Below, piece by piece: positions 45,890 to 58,300 of a stretch of 64,000 nucleotides of DNA; the stretch's first letter is position 1; each line of letters starts with the position of its first letter. The stretch is from Tribonema minus (lineage: Eukaryota; Sar; Xanthophyceae; Tribonematales; Tribonemataceae). The stretch lies in assembly GCA_017506865.1 (NCBI GenBank), contig JAFCMP010000512.1, positions 62,001-126,000 of the forward strand, given 5' to 3'. Position numbers and translations under genes: made by a program. The notes beneath the pieces are model-generated. The model ran no database searches. It had not been told where the DNA came from and saw nothing but the letters and a program-made list of their open reading frames with translations.

Positions 45890-46875
45890 CATGTAGAAAA
45901 ATACTTCAGGCTTGTGCGATCTCGCCATGCAACAAATTTTAGCCGCTGCTGCTGCTGCCGTGAATGCACGTGCGAGCCACCCGCATTGCCTAAGGCAAGT
46001 TGCCATTATTCGGGGTCTTTTGACGTCGCATATGCAAACTTTAAGGATCAATGATCGTGGGAGTCCCGCATGTTTCAAAGTCATGTATCAACAAGTCCCC
46101 ATTTGTGGTGTTCTGCAGATGAAGACCGCGCGCTGGGACAGGCGCTTATCGACGTAGGCCGCCTGGCAAGCATGGATGGCTTGCTGTCATCGCAGCGTGC
46201 AGAGGTCCGCACTGAGGCATGCGCTGCAATTGCGGAGCTGACCTGCACCTGCGACTTCCAAGTCGCCGAGCAGATCATGAACACTCCAGCCGTCATGACA
46301 ACTTGAAAAGCTAGGGGCATCGCCAGTTCGAGCGACGTGTTCTTTGCGGCGCGCTTGGCGGCTGGCATCGCGCTGCACAACCTCGCCATGTGAGTGCTAT
46401 GTCCGACTGTGTCAGACGAGTGCCATGCGCGCAAATAATACGTCCCTAGAGTTGGCAATATCCCCTAGCTCAAAGTTTGTAAGGACGGCCGGAGCTTCCA
46501 TGATCTGCTGGTCATACTTGCAGGTCTGGGTCAGGTCCTCCATCGCAACGGACGCCTCAGTGCGGACCTCCGCACGCGGCGATGACAGCAAGGCATCCAT
46601 GCTTGCCAGGAGGCCTATATCAATAAGCGCCTGTCCCAGCGCGCGGTCTTCATCTGCAAAACAGCACAGTGTCAGAATGGGGGCTGCAACAGTTCTCAAG
46701 TTGATGACATTGAAACATGTGTGACTCCCACAATCATCGATCCTTTGCATAGACAACACTTTAAAAAGACTCCGAATAAAGGCAATACGGGGGGTCACAC
46801 ATGCGTTTACAGCGGCAGCAGCAGCGGCTGGATTTTGTTGCATGGCGAGATCACACACGAACCTGAATTCATTTG
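45890..46875. repeat. Large inverted duplication of an ARM exon with its intron
   Basis: Plus 45890-46335 and complement(46440-46875) are copies of one genomic piece: a poly-Ala segment (CDLAMQQ), about 110-130 bases of probable intron, a TCTGCAG or TTTGCAG acceptor, and an ARM-repeat exon encoding DEDRALGQALID, a variable link and EVRTEA. The arms are about 440 bases, the spacer about 100 bases. The minus copy stays open further (into LTNFELGDIANS). Confidence 0.85.
46070..46306 (+). pseudogene. Armadillo-repeat exon fragment in inverted repeat
   Basis: The plus-strand copy encodes RALGQALIDVGRLASMDGLL and a following AEVRTEACAAIAELT, matching the importin-alpha-like helix pattern. It ends at a stop after TPAVMTT, earlier than its minus-strand mate (complement(46412-46660)). 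Either copy could be the expressed one; neither has a traceable start. Confidence 0.55.
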
Positions 46876-47084
46876 GCCCCAGAGGGTCTGGTAATAAACC
46901 CGTGTTCCTGCCCCTTGCGTCAAACCCGAGATAATGTGCTTGCTTCAAATAGCAAAAGCTCTGGCTGGCACGTGATTGAAGCCAAGAAGCCCACCAAACT
47001 GCCTGAACGATGTCAGTGACGTTGGACCACACAGGTACGCACACTCGTCTGGTACTGACCATTTCAAACTGGTCAGTCTGGTCA

Positions 47085-48175
47085 GTGCGCAGTTGCTCAT
47101 CGTTTGCCTGCAACAGGGCAGGGATCCTCTCCAGCAGGCGGGCTTCTAGCAGTGTCGGCACGATGAAGGCGTCGTTGCCTGCAGTACACGACCAAATGGT
47201 CGCAAGCCTGACACTGCCGCCTGCTGTGCCCTACCAATGGTCCGCCAAAGAGGTATCCTGCCCATACTGGGCCCGATGCTCGCTGCAGACAACTGGCCTC
47301 CATGGCAGGCGGCGAGGTATGCATTCGCCAACATTGCCAGTTTTACGTGCCGTCGTTGCCATCCTTACGTTTCAAGTGTCAATGAGTCTGGCAATAAAAA
47401 ATCCCATTTAACAGGCAATGCCGTTTTCAACTTCGCAATACACAACAGTACAGAGGACGGACACTCTCTCAGTATGCCACTTATGCAACTGCGCACAGCC
47501 ACATGCTGCCATGTGGAGCCAAGCATCACCGTGGCTTCTGCAGCGTGCCGCAACTCAAGTGCTACAGGTGGATTTCAGTAGTGGTCAATATTGTTTTCGT
47601 TGCTCAAATCTGAACACCTCAACCACTAATGTTTGTGTGAGTAGTTCCTTTTAACGCTGTAGCAGCATGACGATACAAAAGCCTGAGTGCTCAGGCATGA
47701 ATTCTGCTGTGTCCCCTGCCGCTGTCTCTGTGTGCCGCGTGCCAGGGGCGCAACTGGTCTGCAGCAGGTGCTGGCAGTGAAAGCTGCTGGTGGCGTAGAG
47801 AGGCTGTGCGGAATCCTCAGCATCAAAGATTTCCGCCTTGTGACTGCCGCCTTGAATGGCGTCACGAACCTCTTTTAGGTCTGTGCTTGCAGAAATGGTG
47901 CGCCTGAAGTGGCTGTGTCATACATACTGCCTCGGGCTTTCCTTGGTCATGGACTACCTACTGTGTATTGTGTCCACAGCAGTCATGGTGATAAAGTGAA
48001 TGCAATGCCTATTTTCATGACCATACACGTCAAATCAACTGAGCCTGGTCAATCATCACTTGCAGGTAAGGGAGCGGCAGGGGCTGAAAAGGCGAGACGC
48101 TCAAGAGGTCGTTGCCCACATCAAGAACGAGTACCTGGACGTGGGTTGCACCTTCGCAAGTCCGCTGGACGCATA
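47085..48175 (+). pseudogene. Scattered armadillo-repeat exon pieces
   Basis: Plus 47237-47350 encodes RQRGILPILGPMLAADN and AARYAFANIASF, and 47740-47878 encodes AVKAAGGVERLCGIL with AALNGVTNLF before a stop. A spliced piece after an acceptor near 48065 encodes RDAQEVVAHIKNEYLDVG and ends at about 48172, reminiscent of an importin-alpha C-terminus. A short minus-strand piece (TLLEARLLERIPALLQ) ends near 47085. Order is consistent with one plus-strand ARM gene, but I could not join it cleanly. Confidence 0.5.
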
Positions 48176-49392
48176 GCTCTGCAGCACCTTCAATGCTGTG
48201 CATGCCACCTTGGAGGTATGTGCAGCAAAAGCAGTTGCTATTGTGGCCATGTTCACTTACAGGTGGGGTCAATCGGGGCTGAAAGTAGTGCTTGGCCCAT
48301 TGGTCAGCACGCCTTCCCTTGTATACTGATGTTTGCAGTAACTGTATCACAATGGTGATCAGCAGGCCTTCTTTACTGAAATGTTTGGAAGTAGTTGGGG
48401 TATAGGTTATTGCAAGCCATCTGTGTACACCATATCTACAACAATTGTTTGTCAACTCCAGCAGCGAGCACCTCCTGTTGCTGGAAAAGCAGCCTGTACC
48501 TGGAAGTCGTTTCACCATGTATAGCATTTGTTGACATTGTCCACAGTTAGGCGGCAAAGGCTTGGGGATTCCCAATTTGAGAAATGCTTGCAGTCGAGGG
48601 ACACCCTGTCAGTCCCTACAACTGAGCCAGAGCTTGGCAAATGACTCAACAACTGGACTGCTCTGGGGAGGCAGGATGCGAGGCGATTCAGGATCAATCA
48701 CTACAGCGCTGCACCACAAATACTTCTAGCCACTACAATTGACTCCCTCTTCCTTCGTGGGTGCCGACACTCTAAATATGCAGAGTGCTGTACTTCTATG
48801 AATGTGCCATAGTCATGCCTTTCAAGTGAGCTGCTGCCCTAAAGATTGTGGTTTGCTGGTGTGTGCTATTGCGCCCGCAGTCATGGACATGCGATGCCTA
48901 TAGATCATTAACAATGGAGAGACGACAGCTATGTGGACCAACACCCTGGCGTCGAAGACCTAATTGGGACATGACCCAGCTGCAGAACAGAAGGTGAGGG
49001 ACAAGTAAAGTTGCTCAATCATCAGCAGCAAGTTACATACCGCAAAAAATGTAGCCGATCAAAAGCAGATATTGGCTCGTCAAGCCTGCAGGCTGCTAAG
49101 GTGCTATAAAAAAATGTATCAGCGGCTGTGATGGCATGTGGCATCACACGCTTGCTACAGTCTCTTGCAACTGGTATGCAAAGTTTCCTGGGGCGGATTC
49201 ACATTGGCATTATGCTCTGGTGTTGCTACAATTCTTTCTGGACGCGTAAGCGGCGAATGTTGGGCTACTTGACAGGCCCATGTGATATTCAAGTTGCGGT
49301 TGATGAGGAGCTCCTGGCCAGGCCTGAGAATGCCAACAAGTGTTTGCCATACACCACATGCATGTTGGCAGCATACTTCAAGTATGATCCGC

Positions 49393-49861
49393 TCCGCCCA
49401 TCCACAACCCTGAAAGCCAAGAAGCAACCGAGTACGAGCACTTGCTAGTTTTTGAGGTCAGTCAAGACACCCAAAGGTTGAAGTTAGATGTTCCTAGGTT
49501 GTTGGCCTCACTCAGACGCACCAGAACAGATTCTTGTTTGTTGAAGTTGAGATAGGTGGAGCTGTGCTATTGCACGTTGAGTAGTGGCAGATAGTTGAAG
49601 TTAGCATGAAGTTGAAGTATGAATACCACCATTGAAGTACAATATTACATCAGGATCAATACCAACTTCAACAAGTCACTAGTCAGCAGATGCCCCTGAC
49701 ACAGGGCTACAAACATGACATAACCCAACTTCAATACGTGTGCTCAGCCCATGCGGTCCAGGACATAATATACAACTTCAATACCACTTCTGCCCTGGAG
49801 ACTTTACTACTTAATGAGAGTCTCGGTTGCTTCTTGGCTTTCAGGGTCACGGATGGGCGGA
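49393..49861. repeat. 39-base inverted repeat, arms ~390 bases apart
   Basis: The arm at 49393-49431 is the reverse complement of 49823-49861 with three mismatches together near position 12-14. Core: CCTGAAAGCCAAGAAGCAAC. The spacer is GAAGTT-rich. It could be a small non-autonomous DNA element or a fold-back duplication; no target-site duplication is evident. Confidence 0.85.
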
Positions 49862-51211
49862 GTAAATCCTGTGTGTCATATTGATTGACCAGTCACACAC
49901 TGCAGCATAAGAGTGCTGGCAGCAGGCGACGTTGATGATTATCAGTCTTTGGCGATGCAGCTTTGCGTCAGGGAGAATTCATTAACACACCTTTCAGCAG
50001 ATGGAGATGACCGCGATACGTTTGTTAACAAAGTGACTTGTCCCTAAAGTCAGGGTGCTCGTATCTTCTCGCAATCCCAGCTTTAGGCCAACAACCCAGG
50101 GCGAGTTTGCACACACAAACACGACAAAAACATTACATGCATGGGATTTGCCAAGGAGTTGCACCACCATGACCACCAAACCTGAGTTTGCCCAAGTGCT
50201 GCAACACCGCATTAACTACTTCGTAGTACTTGCTCTGAAAGCATGCAAGGTGGTGCACCTTTGTGCGCAGGGCTACGACTTGAAATTGCACAACAGGGCC
50301 CTCGTCAGGGCCTGGATTTGCCCGAACTGCTCAAATTGGAAGCTTCGCCATGAACAATCGTGAAAGTTGGAAGCTTTGCCATGATTTTCGTGATCGCACA
50401 GTAAATATGTGTTTGGTTGCGTTGAAGTGGCTCACGCGTGCTGCACAATTCAATTTGTTTGTTTGCTCCCCACGATCAGGGAGCAGTTAACGGAGATCAC
50501 ACAGCACTCCTTCGGTTCAATTTGATCGAGCAATTCTAAGGACTTGTTGATGGACCAACTTCAAAAGGGGCTGCGGTGACGACACACGAAACGACCCCCC
50601 CCCCCGCCCCCCCTTCCGCGCCCCCCCCCGCTCGAAACGACTTCACAATGGCCTTGGCTGTAGGGGAGATACATTGTGCGTTGCAGAAAGCGGGCGGGCA
50701 CTTGCGTGGCCAATGCTTATTGATGCTTCCAGAGAGGGTCCGGGCTTCAACATGATGCTGGCTATAAGTGTAGATTAGGTTGTGTGTGGCTTGAGCAAAC
50801 ATACAAATGGGGGAGTTATGCGGGGCCAATGCTTTTTGCTCTTTGAGGAAAGCATCCGAGCTCTGCTGTGATGCTCGCCTCGGCTGGTGTGTGTTTCCAG
50901 ATTGTTGAGGGGCAACACTCGATCGCCATAATGAATGTATGCATGTACTCGTGCCTGCTGTGTTGCGTTGTCTGCAATTCTCTGCCTACTGTACACATTT
51001 TGGTTAATTTGCTCTGCCAGTAGCAACTACCTACATTTGACTCACTTGCAGCCATGTGGGAACGTTGTGAGATGCCAGCTCAGAATGTGATGTACGTACC
51101 TACGTTTTTTGTCATTTGATCGCTTGAAAGCTTCTCAGATGAAAGGCTCTGCATTGATCTGCTACCAACAGCTCTATGTTTTGATTGGGCACAAGGGTCA
51201 TTGCAGCACTC

Positions 51212-51526
51212 ATGCGCGTGGGGACTGCCTCAGCAGACTTCATGTTGGTTGCGCAATGCAGGGGATGCGGCAGGCCTTCAAGTCTCATCGTCCGAGAAGT
51301 ACATGTTACCTTTCACAACTGCACACTTCTCTACGACAATAATCATGCCCACCAGGAACCACAGAGCTTCCACTGCAGTGTTGCTTTTGTGCACAACCAT
51401 GACGACATGAATGATGCTTCCTTTGCAGATCACCACATGACCATACGCAAAGGCATGGAATGTCTGTTGCGACAGGGTATAAGCAAAAGCAAGGTCGACC
51501 ATTTGAACCTGGTCATCCAAAAGTAA
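51212..51526 (+). CDS. Possible small ORF, unknown
   Basis: 104 codons from an ATG, with a Cys-pair (CRGCG) and a later Cys-His pattern (FHCSVAFVHNHDD), loosely like the zinc-binding part of FAR1/MULE-type transposase proteins. There is no long flanking coding region and no repeats, so the call is tentative. Confidence 0.22.
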   Translation: MRVGTASADFMLVAQCRGCGRPSSLIVREVHVTFHNCTLLYDNNHAHQEPQSFHCSVAFVHNHDDMNDASFADHHMTIRKGMECLLRQGISKSKVDHLNLVIQK

Positions 51527-52148
51527 TCACTTGTTCACAAATGAATAGATGGAAGCGCAGCAGAGCAGCCACGAGTATGTAGCAAAGAAATGTTGAAACA
51601 GGGCCTCTCTGCCAGCAGAACTGCGCTGTGCAAGCAGCAGTACACCACACACCACCAGATCCATGCAAGAGTTATCCATTGTGCAAGTGCGGGCAAGGCA
51701 GGTGACGCTCCCACTTGTCACTGCTCAGCAAGCCCTAAGCATAGGGCACACGCGATGCTACCACCAACCCCCCCCGGCTCCTAGCGAGTCACGTCGGACC
51801 AGCGAGCTGCATAGGGGACGCTCAAACCAGCTATCGTGCCAAAGGCCTGAATACCCTATGCTGGGCTGTTAGCATGCAAGAGGAAACTGGCAAGTGTAGG
51901 CCTGGAGCACGTCCAGAATACCCACATCAGCCGGCTGTCACTACCAAGCCCGACAGGCAGCGCATGAGCGCGCCGCGTGCGCAATGACGCGTAGGCGCGC
52001 CGCCGCGATACTGGGCAGCGACGCGCGCGCGCGCCGCCGCCAAACTCTGTGGGCGGCACCGCGTGAGCGCGCCGCCGCCTGCCGCGTGCGCAGGAAGCAG
52101 CGCCTAGTGTTGGGCCATTTGAGCGCCGCTCCGAAACCTGCGCCGCAT

Positions 52149-53300
52149 CCAGTCATAGAACCGCTGTGTGCGAGGGAGCGCTGGCAAGTCGTTCAGCTCC
52201 GGGTATTTCTGCACGGCGTGTCGCCAGTTCTGGGGGTTGACTCTCCGGACAGTCAAGCCACCAGTGGTCACCTGTGTGGCCACAGTTGTAGCAGAGAACT
52301 GGATCGTCGTATGTAGCTGCGTCCAGCTCGTCTTGCCTCCACTCCAAAATGTCCTTGAAGCGCTGCTGCTTGTGACCTGGATCTGCCAATTCTGCTGCTT
52401 CCCCCCCCCCCAGAGTCAGGTCCGCTGCTGCAGCGTCTGCTGTGCTGGCTGTCACCGTTGCCGAACCGGGTTGGGATTACTGTTGCTGCGGCGGCACATT
52501 TCTTGCGCTCGCGCAGCTCGGCGGTGCGTTCCACGCTCTCGAGCACGGTGCGCATCTCCTCCAGGTCAAAGCGCGGCACGTTCGAAAGGCGGTACTGCTG
52601 CTTGAAGAACCCCGAGAGGCCGCGCTCCAGCAGCGTGATGGCGACACATTCGACCAAGTCCGGTAGCTTCCGTCCTTTGTCGTCTCGCGCCTGCGCCACT
52701 GCTTGCCAGTAGAGCATTTTTACAGTCTGCACGTGGCGGCGCGCGCGCACCATGTATTCGCCGATGTTTTCGTTAGGCTGCTGCTGAAACTCGACGAGCT
52801 CCTGCAGCGCAGCGTCGAAGCTGGTAGGCGCGTGAAGTGATGTGTTACCTTCATGACCGCCTCAGCGAAGTCTCCCGGCCACGCGTTGTCGCGCCGCAAA
52901 GCTGTGATGATGCTGGCAGCTTCGCCCTCTGCGACCCACTCCATGAAGTGGAAGAAGTCGCTGTGCTCAGTGACCTTGTTGATGACAAGGAATTGTGATG
53001 CGATATCTTGGCGCTGCCGGTTGACGCCGACGCCCTGGCACCCCACAGCTTGCGTGCTTGCGCCAGCTTCTTGGTGTCCAACATGCGGTGGACGGTAGCT
53101 GCCGAGGGGCCCACTATGCCCCAGTCGTCTAGAGGTGCATAAGGGACTGCTGTGATACCACTTGTTGATGCTGCTGCGCCGCATGTGCTGTGCAAGCTGC
53201 TGGTGCTGCTGCAGCTGCTGCTGCTGGCGGCACCACCATCGCTGGTGGTGCTGGCGGTCGTCCCCGATCGCAGGTTGTGCATGAACTACGATCAGCATGG
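52149..53300 (-). mobile_element. Gag-like retroelement relic with zinc knuckle
   Basis: On the minus strand this region has capsid-like coding blocks and a CCHC zinc knuckle (CYNCGHTGDHWWLDC, 52249-52293), the arrangement of an LTR-retroelement gag. The reading frame appears interrupted, with a few breaks. No protease, reverse transcriptase, integrase or LTR is seen in the window. Age cannot be set without copies; it looks old. A domesticated host gag gene with introns is an alternative. Confidence 0.55.
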
Positions 53301-53736
53301 CTGTACAGGGCGTTGCTGGTGTGAGCGCTGAGCGCGCACCGCATCAGCGGAGCACACTGAATCTCCACCGCGGTGCGGTGATGGTCAGATGATCAGCCCA
53401 AAAACTGGAAGCGTGGCTTGTGCGCTCAGCGGCGGTTTTTTCAATCCTGCTGTCTCAGTGTAGGTGGGTCTCGCAGCCAATTAGCAGGCGTGCCACGGCG
53501 GAGCATGCGCAGTGCACTCGCAAGAGGTCACCAGCACTTGAATCAGCCAGCATCAGCTGATCACAAGCCCCTCCGCTCAGATTGCTTATGCGCGCACATC
53601 AGGTGCTTGAGGTCTTGTGCCAGCTAGAACTTGCTTGATGGCTCCTTGCCGATTGGCAATAACACTTCCACTTCTTCAAGTAGTAACTCTTGAAGTTTCT
53701 TAGTGACGCTCCAGCAAAGATCTTGCTTTGAGAACC

Positions 53737-55369
53737 ATGATGGACAACCGCCTGCGCAGGCCCTACTCCAAGGCGGAGCCTGCGACTGCGCATGTGAACG
53801 GCCACGGCAAGTTCGAGGACAGCGAGTCATGCCCGCTTCCGCTTTCTCGCCCCTTCCCTCGAGGCAAGCGGGCTCAGCTGCTGGGCCTGGCGAAGTCTTG
53901 GAGTTTGCCCTCATTGATTGCGTCTATCATGGTGATAGTCTTGCTCGCAGCATATGCTATCGCGTCGCATCTACTGCGGCTCGATTTCACGGAGCTGCCT
54001 GTGCGGGAAACCAGCTTCGTGCCCGGCGACGGAGGCGCTGTCAAGCAATTCTCCGTCCGCGTCAACACCTACAAGCGTAATGAGAACCTGAAGCGGTCGG
54101 TCGAAGTGGTCGCCAAATGCCCCTCTGTAGCTTCTTTAACGATTGTGTGGAGCGAGCAGGAGAATGACCCACCACCTCTGGACTTCTTCGCCCCTCACGC
54201 CCGGCCCCTGATTAGCGTGGAGAAGCATACTGTCAACAGCCTCAACAACCGGTTCCGGGCGCTCACTCAGCCCACCACTGAGGCCGTATTCTCTATGGAT
54301 GACGATGTGCTGTTTCGATGCCAGGACTTGGCTTTTGCGTTTGACACATGGAAGGCTGCCAAGGGCACCATGGTGGGGTTTCACCCTCGGCTCGTCACGC
54401 TGGACCGTGCGACAGGGCAACACCGCTACCGCTCTTGGTGGTACGTGTGGCGCACGGGGGCGTACAACATGGTGCTCACAAAGGCGGCCTTCTTCCACAG
54501 AGAGTGAGTTCATTTGCAGCTGCAACTTGTTCAGGCGCGTCGCGGCAGAACTAGGTGAACGGTTGGCGCACTGCATGCTTTGCACAAGTCTTCACCGACC
54601 GCATACAGCAGGGTTTCACAGATTCGCATCAGTCAGGCATAAGAGTGATTGATGCTGGATGGCTATCTCAGCAGGGCAGTTTACCAAACGCTTGGTTGAT
54701 CAGTAAGCACGCGTACAGTGCTTCAGTCAGTCCAGTGTATGAGTTCAAGTAGCGCATGTACCTTCCCGTTGTGGGTGTCAGTGCATGTCAGCGCCCATGC
54801 CAGTCATTCTGAAGCGTGCCTTTGACCTTATGCACCATCTCCCCCCCCCTCCCCCCCCCCCCCCAAGCTACCTCGAGACGTACTTCAGCGTGCTCTCCGA
54901 CGAGGCGCGCGCGTACGTCGACGCAACGCCAGCAGCGCATGTTACCTTCCCGTCAAGGGTGTCAGTTTGTATCAGTGCACACGCCTGTCATTCCGAAGCG
55001 TACGCGTCGTTGACCTCATGCTCCACCATCCCCCCCACCCCCCTTCCCCCACCCCCCCCAAGCTACCTGGAGACGTACTTCAGCGTCCTCTCCGACGAGG
55101 CGCGCGCGTATGTCGACGCGACGCGCAACTGTGACGACGTCGCCATGGCAGCGCTCATCGCGCACGTCTCCGGCGCGCCCCCCATCTGGGTCGAGGCCGA
55201 CACGTCCGATCTCGGCGTCACCAACGCCATCAGCGCGAGCCGCGACCACTTTGCGGAGCGCGGCCGCTGCCTCGACTTCTTCGTCGCGCAGCTCGGCGGC
55301 GCGTCGCCGTTCCGGACCGCGCAGTTCAAGGCCGTGCGCGCCAAGCGGCTGTGGTGGTTCACGCGGTGA
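53737..55369 (+). CDS. GT64 exostosin-like glycosyltransferase
   Basis: A 357 aa type II membrane protein of the Golgi or ER, from the EXTL2-like family that transfers N-acetylhexosamine from UDP-sugar. Exons 53737-54503 and 55063-55369 join in phase 2. Residues 1-58 are cytosolic and basic, and 59-79 form the signal anchor (LIASIMVIVLLAAYAIA). The catalytic domain begins with FSVRVNTYKRNENL, has the metal-binding SMDDDV (DDD 188-190), YRSWWYVWRTGAYNMVLTKA, NCDDVAM and DHFAERGRCLDFFVAQLG. The acceptor before exon 2 is CCCAAG after poly-C. The start is ATGATG in an ACC context. The next genes are also glycosyltransferases. Confidence 0.92.
54750..55130 (+). repeat. Echo of GT64 exon 2 start, ~195-base unit
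   Basis: The start of exon 2 (from 55063) is repeated at 54868-54932, together with the poly-C tract and the AAG acceptor. The upstream CGCATGT(T)ACCTTCCCG segment is repeated too, so the unit is about 195 bases of intron plus exon. Confidence 0.92.
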
Positions 55370-58300
55370 GGCGGCGGGGCGCGCGGCTGCGGGCGGCGCT
55401 GCGGTGCACTGCTGCAGAGGGGGAGGCGGCGGCGGCGGCGATGGCGATGGCAGCAGAGGCTGGGGTGCTGGTGGCGGCTGCTGCTGCGCTGTGAGGGGGA
55501 GGGCGGGCGGCAGCCGCGGGCGCGCTGCTGCAGTCTGGTCAGGTGACACTTTATCGTGGCGGTTGCTGCTGCAGCGACCGAGCGGCACACGCAGCAATGG
55601 CACCAGTCCAGTCCCTGGGGTGATGGCACTTGCCACGGCGACTGATGGGATGCTGGCGAAGTTGGCTGTTGTCTGGCGACAACGCACAGCAATGGCCGTG
55701 CAGATACTGTGCTCGCGGCGGCAGTGCAGCAACCGAGCATGGCAGCGCTGTGGCAGCGAATGAACGTTGCTCGCAACGATGAATGTTGCTGAGCAGTGGA
55801 CGCAGTCCTGCATCCTACGTCCTGCGTAACACGGCAGCCGTTCCGCAGCAGCCGCTGCTGCTCCAGCAGGCACAGCGAGTCGTGTTCCAAGGCGGACATT
55901 GCAATATGTGGACGCAAGCAGCGGCGTCGAAATGGCACAACGGAGCTCTCGCTTGTCGCGGTGTAGCAGCCTGCACTGTAGTACGTTATCAAGCACTGCA
56001 GCAGCAGCAGTGCTCTGCCACCCGTATGGCTTGTGGTGGCAGCACGTGCTGGCAGTGCATGTCTTGTGCCGCCATGCCGCTGCAGTTGCTGCCGCTGCCG
56101 CAAGTGGAAAGCAAAAGTATAGCCGCGACCGGGTTGTTTTGAGTGCACTGGCCATGATGCTAGCAGCTGTAGCGCTGGCTTCACAGTAGTAATGGCAGCA
56201 ACGGCAGGGCAACAGAAGTGGCTACAGCTCCCACACGCACATGTAGAGCAGTATTCACTCGCAGTCGGTAGAGACAATATGCTTTCTCAAGCATCTGGAT
56301 GATCACGCCAGCTCTGTTGGTGCTTCTTAAGTGCCAGCATTAGAGGCCAGGGCAGAAGGCAGCAGTGCTCTGGTGAAACGGTGGTGGGGCAGTTGTTCAC
56401 GTAGAGCCATTGTGTCTTTGTATTGTGTAAGCGTTTCGTCATCACATGCACACACACCAGAAACTGCGTGTTGTCAAAGTGCGCATGATCACCAGCTGCT
56501 TGTTGCAACAATCCGCAGTTGATTGAGGTGTGCCATGTTGTCAGCGCTTTACAGCACATTACCGCAAAAGTGCTTGTGAGCAGTTCGTGTGTTACTCTAG
56601 ATGTTTCCAGTACATCCAATGATCATTGAGCATGGCTACTTCATCATGTGCACATTTCACTGCTGTGCTGTGACTCAATGCACATAGCCTGGCTGTGATC
56701 AGAAAGAGCTGGCCATCTTGTGAGGATCTGTCTTATGTGTTATTTGCTTGCGTTGAATGCTTGTTCTGAACTTCAGACTGCTCGTTGCTTGATGACAGCA
56801 TGCAATCCCCACAAGTGGGCGCAAAAGCGGTTGCAAAAGCACCAAATATCGATACCAAACAACAGCATCATTTTGAGTTGTCTGATGTCTGAACAGCTTG
56901 TGTTTTTAAACAGTCCTCATTCCCAGTTTGTCACCCTCAGAGTCTCAAGTGCATTGGTCCGTTGTAGCGCATTTCTTTCACACAAAAGACATGGTAATGT
57001 CACTGCCCATCTGTATATACTGCAATGAACACCTGATAAAATAAGACATTGCTGTGATGGCACAACAAACAGAGACTTTGAGAGCTAAATGTCTGGACAG
57101 CTTAGTCGCCTCGGTACTGTGGCTTCACAGCACTACTGCCAGCCAAGTCTGCAACAAACCCCCAAAGCCTGTGCCCAAGTGGCCCCTTGCAGCATTACCA
57201 CAATTCCTTGGCACGCCGCTCGTAAAGTTAATTTACTGTTGCTGCCTGTCGAGATCCACGTGCACATGAGTGCTGCCGACCCCTGGCGCCTGCATTGACA
57301 AAGGAGGCGCAGACATGTGCATGAGTGACTTGCAATCACACTTGTAAGCGAAATCGCGTTGCACTCAAGACCCACAGCTGATGCTTAAAGGCATATGAGG
57401 GACAATGCTGAGAACAGTATTCACTCATCGGCCGTTTATGAGGTTGATGAGGTAAAGAGTTGCCCGCATGGCACCATGAATGCTGCAGATATGCATAAAC
57501 ACTATGGGATCATGTACAAGTGGGAACTGATCCATGAGCCCGCTTGTTGTGATGTGAAGTGCTGCTTGGACGAGTCACAGATGCACCATGTACACAGCAT
57601 CAAGTCAGTTGCACTTGAGTCACACATAACGCCGTGATTGCTGATGAGCTTCAAGATGATCGGGGGGCGCTGCGGCATTGGCTCATGAACACATCATATG
57701 ATTACTGCAAACGCGGCTGTGTGAGCATGGGTCTAGCAGCAGGAAGTGCAACGCAGCTGTGTGTGCATGGGTGTTAAAGTGGGGCCGCTTGACCACATTG
57801 TCAACACTCTCGGTGACGATCGCTAACTGCTACTTCTGAAGTAGTGCTGCACTGCAGTGCGCCATACAGATGGCCGCTAGCTCTTCAAGACTGCTGCAAC
57901 AGTAAATGCCATGCATGTCACGATAAGCATGAGGGATGTATGTCTCACGCCAGACACTGTTCAGACCCCAATCCTACACCCCCCCCCCCCCAGAGCACCA
58001 AAGTTCAGACGTTGCAACATTCAGCGCCAAGCAAGTTTGGAGCAGAAAGGGAGCCTTGGAGCAGGCAAGACGACTCCAAGTGCTCATCGAACGGTGACTT
58101 TGCGCAATGCCGCCACTGCAGTCATGAATCGTACATGTGCATCACAGAAACAAATCGTTGCCTAAAAGGACATAATGCGCATGGGAAGTAACGCATGGCG
58201 CAAACGTTTTCTGTGCGACATGCAAGTGCCCGTTATTGGGCCCATGCCGACTTGCTCACCTGTATGTGCTCAAAATTGTTGACTTAATCGTCACTGTTGC

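Larger units (their letters stand above)
48181..52148. other. Gene-poor region, mixed small repeats
   Basis: No supported multi-exon gene was found. The stretch has GAAGTT/AACTTC motifs near 49480-49780, a 39-base inverted repeat, a diverged ~120-base tandem pair near 50690-50880, a C-run near 50597-50632 and the possible ORF at 51212. Confidence 0.4.

Noticed and set aside
49128-49448. 106-codon frame as a gene
   Set aside because: No family resemblance, weak codon bias, and its 3' part is one arm of an inverted repeat.
55063-56277. Long minus-strand open frame of about 400 codons
   Set aside because: It is antisense to the GT64 exon and then runs through CAG/CTG-rich DNA. Composition is Cys/Ser/Gln-rich with no domain, as expected from triplet-rich antisense.
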